Source: Drosophila miranda (lineage: Eukaryota > Arthropoda > Insecta > Diptera > Drosophilidae). From it: 64,000 nt of DNA. The DNA lies in NCBI RefSeq assembly GCF_003369915.1, contig NC_046677.1, positions 20,912,913 to 20,976,912 on the forward strand, written 5' to 3'. Shown one piece after another: positions 49,450 to 61,337 of the stretch; position 1 is the stretch's first letter; every line of letters starts with the position of its first letter. The position numbers and the translations under genes are program-made. The notes under the pieces are model-generated. The model saw nothing but the letters and a program-made list of their open reading frames with translations. It had not been told where the DNA came from and made no database searches.

Positions 49450-51208
49450 TCAATCAGTTTAAATTTAATTTTAATTTAACAAATTAAACAACAAATCCTA
49501 ACATCCAACAACCTGAAACTCAAATAGAAGAAGGCTGCCAGCCCGTTGAAAAAGTGGGACGGCCAGATGAGCAGATGTGGCAACACTAATTTATCAGCGA
49601 TGCTCGAAAGAGCGACAAAAAATGTTAACATATTCTTTAAGAGGGTTCGCTTAATTTTACTAGGCAGCAAGACATGTATATTTGAATTAGCCAGATCTCC
49701 GGCGAATACATTTTTCTAGCAATCGATATTAGAAATAGCCAAAACTAGCTAATAGGTAGCCTGATTATAATGATTCAGTGGTATATATACTATATACTAT
49801 ATATATATTATATACTTTTCGGCCCAGTTTGACGTCGAATTTGAATTTTCGCTCCCTCAAATCGTACTTCCGTGTGTCTAAGGCGCCATTATATGCAGAA
49901 ACTAGTCAGTCTCTGTTTTTAAACTATTTCAACGATATTTTGCATCTTTTGTCTTCTTACAGAGCTTAAGAAGAGGGATCGAGATTTTTATACAAGACAC
50001 TAATCATATGCATGTATATGTCTAAGATATATCAATCTGAGAAAAGGTCTTTATTAATTACGTTTTAAAACAGTATCTTAATATAATATTAACGAAATAG
50101 GGTATACAAATGCTCATACTGTGGTTGACAACAAATGAGTCTGCAAGCACCAGCAACATTGACGTTACAACACTGCGAGTGTTGAACATTTTTGTTGAAT
50201 CCGTGTTTTTGTTAAAACAAAAAACATGCAAGTACTTAAAAGTAATTAATCCTGATCAAAATTGATTCATCAATCATATAAAAGTATCTGGGCAAAACTG
50301 TGAGATATATATAGCTGGGAATATTCGACGGAAGATTAAAAACAGGAATTTGTCGTAATAACTGGTTGACAACAATAATTCACGGCAACACTAATTCTCA
50401 TACCCTACGGAAAAGATATTATAGAATTGAGAAAATGTTTGTCATCCCAGGCTCCGAAGGTATCAGGATCTCGATAAATATATACAAGATACTAATAATA
50501 TACATGAATATGTCTACAACATACCAATTTGAGAAAAGGTCTTTATAAATTGCGTTTCATCTTCATAAAAAATGAACGAAATAGGGTGTACAAAGGCATA
50601 CAAAGGGTGAACATGTCTTCAAATACCAGGAACATTGCGACTGTCTTTTTGTTGAACTATTTTGTTTAAACCTTGTTTTAGCCAAAATACAATAAAAGCA
50701 AGGACTAAAAATTAACTTATCTTGTAGAAAATGTATTCATCCACGGCTTTAAATTATGTGGGCAGAACTAAGGGTTTTAGTTAGCCAGAATTATTCAACG
50801 GAATCTCTAAATTGAGCAATATGAACGAATCCTCTCCTTAACGGAGAATGATTAACCCCTTGTAAGCTAAGGGGCTATTTTAATATTCCACCGAAAATAA
50901 TGAAAATTTAATCAATTTATCGTGTTTTTCTTACGTAGTAGTAGTAGAAGTAGCTGAACTATTTAAATGGAGGGGGCTGAAGATGGCTAAGTTCGTTTTT
51001 TCATCATAACGAGATGCTATATTGTTGTTGAGGAGCAAAAACAGCAATCGCCGTAGCAGGAAAACAAGTCAAGTATTTAAAACAAGACAGTCTAGTAGAA
51101 AATTGACTTATTAATCGGATAAAATTATGTTGGCAGTGCTGAGAGTTCTATCTAGCTAGTAATATCAAATCGAATATCAAAATCGAGGAATATTGGTGCA
51201 ACTTGTGT
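49450..51208. repeat. AT-rich flank, unit 3
   Basis: Third copy of the sequence at 35034-36792. It ends at the right edge of the array, three bases before the inverted ATATACC-type repeat. Confidence 0.6.
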
Positions 51209-51210
51209 AA

Positions 51211-51270
51211 TTCGTCAGTATATTTACGGTATATTTTTAAAATTATATGGTATATTTTGATATATTTCTG
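51211..51270. repeat. ATATACC-type dispersed repeat, inverted copy
   Basis: Reads TTCGTCAGTATATTTACGG followed by repeated TATATTT words. On the minus strand it matches the ATATACC...ACTGACGAA pattern at 3309-3345. A TCACACTGA word at about 51296 resembles the core of the Drosophila Motif 1 promoter element, consistent with a promoter here. Confidence 0.5.
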
Positions 51271-51429
51271 AGGTTCGATAAATCCGATGAACCAGTCACA
51301 CTGATCCTCTGTATGGCGCTGGCATTTTATAAATTTTTGCGTATTGTTGAGAGTAAAGGCCAACAAATTATCTGTTAAGTTGTTTATAACGATTCGCCAA
51401 GTGTGTGTTTGATTATACGGCACAGCGGA

Positions 51430-53927
51430 GCCAACAGTTGGTTGTATATTTCATGTGTGAGCTAAGGCGGAACAGCAACAGTGGTGGCCTAGCGATCAAA
51501 GTAAAAGCCAGCAATAAAAAGTAAGCAAAGCAAAAGGAAAACACCACTTGGCAAACACCAAATATTTTGGGTGTAGTGTACAAAAGTTGGTTAGTAATTA
51601 CCAAGCAAAAGTGTTTTTTGTGTTTGAAGCGGTTTGCGCAGCTTAACGTTAGCGTCAACGTCGGCGTCGCCGCGTACAAACAGAAAGCAGGCAAAGCCGT
51701 TTGATTGTGTCTGTATGTTAGTGTGTGTTGGTGTGTTTATGTGTATGTGTGCCCCAAGGCATTATTTTTCTGTCTTATGACGTAAACAACCGAAAAAAAT
51801 CAAAAGTGAGCAGCAGGCGACACAAATATATATATAAATATATAACGAAGGTGAGCGCATATGTATTTGAATTCTCGGTTTGTAAACGCTTTTTTGAACT
51901 GGCTCTTTCTTGGAATTCCAGGCATTGCCAGGCCCGTTTCAATTTTGGAATGGAAAAGAGGCTCCCTTTATCGTGCTAGGGTTTGTTTACATTTCGTCTA
52001 ATGTTAGGGTACAACAGGGTATACCCATTTGGATGATGATTTTGATGTTTGATTAAAAGTTGGGGTCGTTGCCCGTCTGTCTGTCTGTTCACTGAATCAT
52101 ACATGTAGTTATAGAAATTTTGGTTCCGCAAGGGTAGCAAAAGACGTTTCTTTTTATTGTGCTTTGGTTTTGTGTCTGCTGCAGCGGCCTCTGAACTATT
52201 CACACAAACAAACACACACACACCAATGCAGAAAGTGCAGCCGTGTAAACAAACTAGAGAAAGAGATTCCACAGACGGAACGCAACCCCCCCTCTGCTGG
52301 ACATGAGGCAATTGCAACAGCAACCGGCTCGGTCAAATTCTTAAGCAAAAGAAACTTGTTGAAAGCATTTCCTCCGCACATGCTTAGACATGAAAAGAAA
52401 TTGTGCTTTGCTTTGCTTTGCCCTGGCATGAACTTGTCGCTCCACTCTGCCATTCGACGTGGACGCTCGAGCGCTGGCTTCCCACACTCTCTCACGCACA
52501 CACAAACACACAGCCACACTTTGTCAAGCACATCATTCACATTGGCATTAAATGTGATTTAAGCTTGACAATTGTGAATGATTTGCGTACGTTTTGCACG
52601 CTTATAAAAGAGGAATGGAAGACCGGAACGAAGACTGGAATCAAGGCTCTAGATACCCTTGCAGCTGTGCGTTGCAAACTTCTAATAAAAGTCATAAGAC
52701 AATGCGATTCAAGGGTATAAAAAGTGGAATCCGCCAAACCTGTTGATCGTCTCTACCTTTTTCTGCTACATCGACATACTTATATTTCTGCGTCGAACTC
52801 CGGTCCGATGATGTGATTCGATTCTATTAATGATTCATTAGATGGATGTGTTGTCTAAGCATTCGTTCCCAGTCGATCCTCGGGAATGGAGGCCAGCCAC
52901 TTCAAATCTTAACAGCTTGCATTTTGGCCTAACCGCATGATTCACACAATAACCCATACAGACACACACGCACAAATATCAGCCATAAACATTCATATTT
53001 ACCTCTCTCTCGAGTTAACACACGGTTTGCCCTCTCTCTGTACCCTGGATTCTTAGTAAAAAAAGAGTACATTGGTTTTATGTAGAAGGTAGCCTTTTGG
53101 TATAGATTGAGATTTATTTAAATAACAATGTCCAGGCATATCTCTTAAGAATCTTGACATACGTTTCTCACATCTATTTAATCACATTAAGGTCATCTAT
53201 TATTAATAAGTAATGTAATCATAGGGTAAGCCATAGCCGAATAATCAGGGTGTAGCATAGTCTCTCCTGTTGAAATTTCCTATTTTGGTTCGACACGATT
53301 CCAATCATCATCACATCATTTTGTAAAATTAGTTTGCGCGATTATTAATGTGTGTATTTATCTAATTGCTTTGGTTTATTTTCGAGTTTTTGTTTTGTTT
53401 ATGATTTTAATCGGCAGTTTTCACGCTTCGAATGAGCCACCGAAAGCCTGTGCATGTGCTCTCTGGTCCCATCCTCCCTCTCATTATTTACATGCTAATT
53501 GAAAATTCCACACTGAGATGCGAGATGTTCAGAGATCGAGGATGTGGTGGTGGGGGGACTGTGCCTCCCCAGATAATTGTAAATAAACCACAAACTGATA
53601 ATGATTCCACTCCATTTCTCCCACATAATCGTACTCCATCATCGACCGTCCGTGCACCATCTCTCATCATCGATTGCATTCGTCGGAGAAAACCCATCAT
53701 CAATCGGTTTCTGCAGCTCGACAAATTCAGTTCTCTTCTCTCTGTCTCTCTGTAACTAACTGTAAACGAAGAACAGCTGTGGGGACCTGCGCATGTCCCA
53801 AAAAAACAAAAACAAAAAGCAATAAATCCATTTGTCGGCAAAATGCGTCTCAAGAAGCTTGGGTCTGCACACGTTTTTCCTTACCAGAAATTAAATATTA
53901 ATTGGTGACTATTTTAATAATTCCAGA
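51430..53927 (+). promoter_or_regulatory. dia: dia 5' region: probable 5' UTR exon and intron
   Basis: A good donor (GAAG-GTGAGC) at 51849-51855 and an acceptor (AATAATTCCAG) immediately before the dia start codon suggest a non-coding first exon ending near 51850 and a 5' UTR intron of about 2.07 kb. The intron holds CA and GT microsatellites (for example 52200-52223) and no gene that I recognise. The transcription start is not determined; it probably lies between 51.3 and 51.6 kb. Confidence 0.5.
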
Positions 53928-56900
53928 ATGTCTCGTCATGAGAAATCAAAGTCCACAGGTGGTGGCATACTGGAGACCTGGTTTGGACGACCGTCCAAGT
54001 CGAAAGGCAATAGCTTCAATAGCGGCACTCTGACTCACGGCGGACGGCCCACCTCTCTGGACAATGAGGGCGTGTTGAGCGTCGAGGATGTGGAGCATTA
54101 CATTCAGGAGCTGAGCGAGGCTCAGGTGGATGCCAAGTTCTTGGAAATCATCGAGGATATGAATATACCCATGGACAAGCGGGAACCGCTGCTGGCCAAG
54201 TCCAAGGAGGAGCGTCAAAAGATGATACTCTGGCACCTAAAAGGTAAACGAATCGACTTTTCGTTTCACCCTTCCTATCCACCTTTCTCCCTTGTGTTGT
54301 GTGTGTTTCCAAGTTTATTGCATTCCATTCTGATAAGATTAGCCAAAAGACCTAGTGGTAACGGTATCTACGGGGGTCTCTACGGGTATTTGTACGTGTG
54401 GTTATCGGAGTGCGTGTTTGTATGCAGTCTGTCTGATTCTCGTGAAATTTCTCTGCTGTCTCTGCTGTTCTCTGTTTGTTTTACCTTTGTTTTATTTGCC
54501 AATTTGCTTCGTACTTGTCTCCAGTTGAATTTGTTTTTTTTTTACGAGATATCGCTATTTAGCGGCTTTTGTGATGAATATGATGTCAACGATCTGCTAT
54601 TGGGAATGGTGCAATTTTTTGTCTATACAAAATAATGTCGCAGTTTTAAAAATATCTCGCTAAAAGTTGGCACAGATTCTGTATTTGGAAGAAGGTAGTA
54701 TATAGAATAGAATCAGAACAATGTATCATCGTCAGGTGTATCATATATAGCATCAATCAATATTTTCTTTTTGGATTATCGGGCATTCTCTTTTGCACTT
54801 TTCAAGGACTTTTTAAAAGAGTATCAGTAGGCAGAAAAGCGATAGAAAACGAAAAAAGGCGGAAACGAGTATGGATATTGTATGCCATGGAAGATCTTTG
54901 GTAATTTTATAAGCGTGGATTAAATTTCTAGAAAAGCAAGAAAAGTCTAAAATTTCACATTAAATATTTCACACAGAAATTAGCTTATACATTCCATTAA
55001 AGTGTGATCACAAATGTCGAAAAATCTATAGTAAAAATAGCCCTGAAAGAATATCTACAGGTTCCATTCCCTATATAAGTGTTTAATCTAAGAAAGTCGA
55101 AAGGTTCCATTCCCTATACAAGTGTTTCCTTTAATTTGTAATCTTTTTTATACTTCATTTCCACTTTGAATCAATGTTGATCTGCTGTGTTTCCTTCATC
55201 AGTTTTCCCATTCTTCCTCTAAGCCAGCACAATTATGTATAAAACAAAAGCAATTACCACTGTAACGAACTCATTTCGTATCTTGAAGATATGTTCTCAA
55301 TGCCAACATCAACAGAAAACTCTTTTCGTCTCGTCGCGTCTCGCTCCAGTTAATTGCCCATGTGGTGCCCATGGCCCATGGTCCATTATCAAGTTAGAGT
55401 CTCAAAGTAAACGCTCTCGACGCAATCAAAGTTGCTCTCTCTTATCGTTTGTAACGGTTACTTGTGCGCTAACCTTCACAGTAGTGTACTTCTTCTCATT
55501 CGTTTTTCCGCTCTCTCCCTTTTTTGTTTATCAAATATTATATACATATACCAAATATAGTCGTACTTTGGTTCTCGTATAAGCATACGAGCGAATGCGT
55601 GACATAAAGTCGTATGGAAAATATACATATTTTGAGCGTACGACGAAGACATTGAAAATTAAAAATGTACCCATGCATATTATACAATTTTAATTACGTC
55701 AAGTGTCAGGCGCGTGAATGTGGCATATACACTTGCTGCCGGGGCTGCTGCTCTGTGCTCTCCATGGGTGCTCGTAATCGAATGAGCAAGTGCATCCAAA
55801 ATAGAGGGAGACTGAGGGAGAGAGACCAGACCAGACCAGAACAAGGTGAACCTCGCATATGACTGAATGATTTAGCATTGTGCTGACTTCTGTCTCTCTT
55901 CTGTCATCTCTGAATTTTCTCTCTGCTTGTACCCGGTATTTGGACAGTGAAAGGGTATATTTCATTCATTTAGGTTTATGTTACAGGCCGAAGAAAGCGT
56001 TTACCCATAATCCTAAAAGTTATTACATGAAATATTTCTGTAATATCGGAAGAATATACCAGAGACAGAAACACATCGAGTTTCACCACTACATCCGTTT
56101 TCGAAAATTTAAATAAAAAAGTTCTGTGGTATACAGAGAAAATACTTAAGAAAAGAATAGGAAAAATGTTTATTGAAGAAAACAAAATCTATTTGGCAGT
56201 ACTGTCATCTCCTGTCCTCTCATTGTATAGGTGTTTTTGTTGTTATCGTTTTTTTAATCCTGGTAATACAAGCAATAATTATTGCTTCCTAGTTATTCCT
56301 AGTTAGCTAGTTCCTAGTTATTATGGCTTGCAATTGCTTCTTATTTGTTCTTCAACAGCAGACGCATTAGAGAAAATTTCAGAGCAGAATGGCTGATAAT
56401 CGAAAAACAAAATATAAGTCGTGTGCATGACGAAGCCTCGTCATGAGTCTGGCCAATGAGGGGGATTTTTTTTAGATTAAATACTATGTACTATGTAGTA
56501 GGGTATCTTATATTCGAGAAATGCAACCGTAACTTTCTGAAAAAGTGAATATTTTTGTAGAATTTTTCCACCATAAAAATGCTATGCATATTTGAACGAG
56601 TATATGAAAACGTTAAGTAAATTTATGACAAAATCGGCTTAAAATAAATAATGATGATGATGCCAATAATCACCAGACTTGAGGTGGAGCTGCAGATCTA
56701 CATGAAGTGTGGATGTGGGGATCTACAGGTCGAAAGGGGGGGGGATGGAATATTCAAGTAAACAATAAATAACCGAATATAAAGTAAACTTTTTCTTTAT
56801 GGGTCGTGTTTATCGCGGCAGAACCATACCCCCCGGCCCGTACTGCCACCTGCCAACTGCCGCTTCTAGGCAGCCTCTGCCACTTGTTTGCGAAATGAAC

Positions 56901-59900
56901 TGAAAGCTTAAAAAAACGGATTGACTGGAGTATGATGATGGCCAACAAACAGCTGAAATCCGTTCATTAACACGCTTCGGTTGGCTCTCGGAGTTAATTA
57001 ATAAAACAGTTAGTGTGCGAGTACTTCGGGGGCTCTACTGGGGCCACTTGTATCCATATCAAGTGTGTGTGCTGCTGCTTTTGCTATGGGGGAGGGCCAA
57101 TTTAAATGTTTTTTTTTTCGGATATTGCATATTTAGTGGAATGGTTGCGGTGGGTGTGGTGTTTAGGAGAAGGTCCCCTCTCTTCAAGGCTGATATTGTG
57201 GATTGTTCGAGGTTTAATTTGCCTAACAAGTTTCTTGCGATAACACAGTTACACAGTGGAGCTTCCACAGATGGAAGCTCTGCTAATAAGGATTATATTC
57301 TAGGGAAGTTTTATAGATTTAGTGTTCTCGAAATAGCATAGTCTTTCATGGTTAGATTTATACAGATTTATAGCTAGCTAAAATGCTAAGAAGACTAACT
57401 GATACCCATCACGATTAGTATTTTATGGGTATAACAGCTTAAATGTGTTTACGGTATGAAATACTATACAAAAATTCCCCCAAGGTGGATTCTGAGCGAT
57501 ACAATGCTTTCTATTTATTGTAAGAATCAATAAAAGATTGCATTTCGCGTGCATGTCGCGTAATTACATTGTATATAAATTATGACTTTCAGTTGGAATT
57601 TTTAGATTATTTTACGAGCCATAAAAAATTCCAAGATCAAGTTATGGTCTAGGTATGTATAAATAAAGCAAACAGAAGATGTTACTAGTAAAGTAATTAT
57701 GATAGTTCTTATACGTAGTGTCGCGGTCGAGGCTCGGATCCGAGTTTCCAAATACATCGTGTGCATGCCTAAATTGAAAAAGCGTATACGGAATAGATAG
57801 CTAAAAGTTCTTATTATCAAGTTTCCACTTTACTTGAAGTGTGTTAAAAAAGTATGTCGTATACATTAGAGGGGGCCAAAAGATAAGGAGGAGTGAGTCA
57901 CCCTATGATTATCACAATATACGAGTATGTCCTGTGGGAACGCAGTGGATCGAACTCTAAGAAGGACCAGAGGTATCTTCTGTACAAATATAAAGTTATT
58001 GCAACACAGATATTGATGCTCTAACTAGATATACATAGGTATGCATATAGATATACTCGTATTCTTATCAAATCAGTTATGATTCGGCAAAAATTGTGTG
58101 AAAGTATGAGGTCATTCGATTAATCATCCATTCCGTGCTAATGGGATTTAATTACGAGCTTTTTCTGATAAGATACGCAACCCACTCGATATTTTCTAAA
58201 GCCATACTAAACCAATATCTCTGTATCTGCATCTGTATCTTTATTCAACCAGGCAAAAACTCACTGGAGCGCAACACGCACTCCCGCTTCGAGAAGCCCA
58301 TCGACTATGTGGAGTACCTGCAGAATGGGGAGCACAGCGAGCATAAGGTGTACCAGTGCGTGGAATCGCTGCGCGTGGCCCTCACCAGCAATCCCATCTC
58401 GTGGATCAAGGAGTTTGGGGAGGCGGGCATCGGACAGATCGAACAGCTTCTGTCGAGAGCTAAGAAGGATCGCACCTACGATCGCATCGAATTCGAGGCG
58501 ATACGATGCCTCAAAGCGATCATGAACAACACGTGGGGTCTCAATGTGGTGCTCGTGCCCGATCAGCACAGTGTGGTCCTGCTGCTGGCCCAATCTCTGG
58601 ATCCCCGCAAGCCGCAGACCATGTGCGAGGCCCTCAAGCTGTTGGCCTCCTTTTGCATCGTTTACGAGCGGAATGGCTACGAGAAGGTGCTGCGAGCCAT
58701 CACCACGATAGCAGCCACATCGTACAAGTCCAGCGAACGCTTCCGACCGATTGTTGATGCACTGTTTGCATCGGACAAGCAGGATCCCAAGCGAGAGCTG
58801 GCCTGCCACAGTCTGATCTTCATCAATACGCTGACAAACACACCCACGGATCTGAACTTTCGCCTGCATCTGAGGTGCGAGATCATGCGTATGGGACTGT
58901 ACGATCGTCTCGATGAGTTCAAGAAGATCGTGGAGACCAGCAACAATGAGGCCCTGCAGCAGCACTTTAAGTTCTTCAACGAGATTCGGGAGGATGACTT
59001 TGAGGAGTTCGTGCAGCGGTTCGATAATGTGACCTTCAACATGGACGATGCCCAGGACTGCTTCGATGTGCTGAAGAACCTCATCACGGACACCAACTCG
59101 GAGCCGTACTTCCTGTCCATTCTGCAGCATCTGCTGTACATCCGCGACGACTTTTACTTCCGACCCGCCTACTATCAACTGATCGAAGAGTGCATCTCGC
59201 AGATCGTCTTCCACAAGGGCTACAGTGATCCGAACTTTGCCAATCGCGACTTTAACATTGACACCTCGCTCCTGCTGGACGATATTGTGGAGAAGGCCAA
59301 GGCCAAGGAGTCGAAGCGCTCGGAGGAGTACGAGAAGAAAATCGAGGAGCTGGAGAGCGCCAAGCAGGAGGCGGAGGCCAAGGCCGCACATCTCGAGGAG
59401 AAGGTCAAGCTGATGGAGGCCAATGGTGTGGCCGCTCCATCGCCCAATAAGCTACCGAAAGTTAATATACCAATGGCGCCGCCACCACCTGGTGGAGGAG
59501 GAGCACCGCCACCGCCACCGCCGCCGCCTCCTATGCCGGGTCAAGCGGGAGGCCCGCCGCCACCACCGCCAATGCCTGGCATGGGAGGACCCAGACCTCC
59601 ACCCCCGCCGCCTATGCCCGGAATGGGTGGTGGTCCACCGCCACCGCCCATGATGCCTGGCATGATGCGACCTGGAGGTCCACCTCCGCCCCCCATGATG
59701 ATGGGGCCCATGGTGCCCGTCCTGCCGCACGGCCTGAAGCCCAAAAAAAAGTGGGACGTGCAGAATCCCATGAAGCGGGCCAACTGGAAGGCCATTGTGC
59801 CGGCCAAAATGTCCGAGAAGGCGTTCTGGGTCAAGTGCCAGGAGGATAAGCTGGCCCAAGATGATTTCCTCGCAGAACTGGCCATGAAATTCTCCTCAAA

Positions 59901-61337
59901 GCCCGTGAAGAAAGAGCAAAAGGATGCGGTGGACAAGCCGACAACGCTGACCAAAAAGACGATCGATCTGCGTGTACTCGACTTGAAATCCGCCCAGAAT
60001 CTGGCCATACTGTTAGGTGGCTCCCTCAAGCATTTGTCATACGAGCAGATCAAGATCTGTCTGCTGCGCTGCGATACGGCCATAATGTCCTCCAATATAC
60101 TGCAGCAGTTGATCCAGTATCTGCCGCCGCCAGAGCAGCTTAAGCGTTTGCAGGAGATCAAAACAAAGGGAGAACCACTACCGCCCGTTGAACAGTTTGC
60201 AGCAACCATAGGTAAGTGGGGATCTGCTTTAGAAGAACACAACCATCTAAGAATCATTCCGTTTTTTTAGGTGAAATCAAACGCCTGTCGCCGCGCCTTC
60301 ACAACCTGAACTTCAAGCTGACTTACGCGGACATGGTGACGGATATCAAACCCGATATTGTGGCCGGTACTGCAGCCTGCGAGGAGGTGCGCAACAGCAA
60401 AAAGTTCTCCAAGATCCTGGAACTGATACTCCTGCTGGGCAACTACATGAACTCGGGCTCCAAGAACGAAGCTGCCTTTGGCTTTGAGATCAGCTACCTG
60501 ACCAAATTGACCAACACCAAGGATGCGGAAAACAAGCAGACGCTGCTCCACTATCTGGCCGATCTCGTGGAAAAAAAATTCCCCGATGCCCTCAACTTTT
60601 ACAGCGATCTGTCGCATTTGGACAGGGCGTCGCGTGTGAATATGGATGCCATACAGAAGGCAATGAGGCAAATGAATTCGGCGGTAAAGAATCTGGAAAC
60701 GGATTTGCAGAACAACAAAGTCCCGCAATGCGATGATGACAAGTTTAGTGAGGTGATGGGTAATTTTGCCGAGGAATGCAGACAGCAAGTCGATGTATTG
60801 GGTATGTCTTGGGATTCCCTCCAATAACTTGTTCATAGATAATACAATTTCGTTCAATTTTCAGGCAAAATGCAACTGCAAATGGAGAAGCTTTATAAAG
60901 AACTGAGCGAGTACTATTCCTTCGATCCCATCAAGTACACCATGGAGGAGTTCTTTGCCGACATCAAGACCTTCAAGGATGCCTTCAAGTCGGCCCACAA
61001 CGATATTGTGCGCGCTCGCGAGGAGCAGGAGAAGAAGCAGCGCATGCAGGAGGCTCGCGAACAGTCGGCCCGCGAACAAATGGCCCGACAACAGCAGAAG
61101 CGTGCTCTGGTCGACATGGATGCGGCCCACGCGCAGGAGGGCGTCATGGACAGCCTGCTGGAGGCGCTGCAAACGGGTTCGGCATTTGGCCAGCGCAATC
61201 GACAGGCGCGCAGACAACGACCCGCGGGGGCCGAGCGACGGGCACAACTCAGTCGAAGTCGATCCCGGACGCGAGTAAATAATGGCCAGCTAATGACCCG
61301 CGAGATGATATTGAACGAGGTGCTCGGCTCGGCGTAG
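53928..61337 (+). CDS. dia: Diaphanous, diaphanous-related formin
   Basis: Four coding exons, 53928-54243, 58253-60211, 60271-60801 and 60865-61337, give 1,092 aa (the D. melanogaster protein is about 1,091). Dia nucleates and elongates unbranched actin filaments downstream of Rho and is needed for cytokinesis. Domains in order: N-terminal GTPase-binding/FH3 region (about 60-440), coiled coil (about 450-495, KKIEELESAKQEAEAKAAHL), proline-rich FH1 (about 511-603, several P5-P9 blocks that bind profilin), FH2 (about 605-1000, starting at KKKWDVQNPMKRANW) and the autoinhibitory DAD with MDSLLEAL at 1030-1037 followed by a basic region. The first coding exon is separated by a 4-kb intron. All key domains are intact and no duplication reaches into this gene. 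Confidence 0.97.
54244..58252 (+). other. dia: dia intron between coding exons 1 and 2
   Basis: About 4 kb, AT-rich. It contains a 25-bp direct repeat (GGTTCCATTCCCTATA...AAGTGTTT) at about 55060 and 55103, and pentamer-like GACCA repeats at about 55825. The frames inside are low-complexity or run-on and no separate gene was recognised. Such a long intron could hold enhancers; nothing specific is seen. Confidence 0.6.

Larger units (their letters stand above)
44012..51208. repeat. ns4-DHX36 tandem unit 3 (about 7.2 kb)
   Basis: Third direct repeat. The only difference from unit 2 that I noticed is T to C at 51107. It ends ACTTGTGT, after which the single-copy sequence upstream of dia begins (AATTCGTCAG). 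Confidence 0.95.

Noticed and set aside
9595-51208. Direct repeats as a CRISPR array or rDNA-type satellite
   Set aside because: Units are 5-7 kb long with eukaryotic protein genes. There are no short regularly spaced repeats and no rRNA or tRNA genes.
54244-54635. Continuation of dia exon 1 as a 235-aa protein with membrane-like C-terminus
   Set aside because: It is read-through of the GTAAAC donor into the intron. The exon joins in phase to 58253, and the tail is low-complexity intron sequence.
57015-57341. 108-codon frame in the dia intron
   Set aside because: No family features and no splice signals in keeping with a coding exon.
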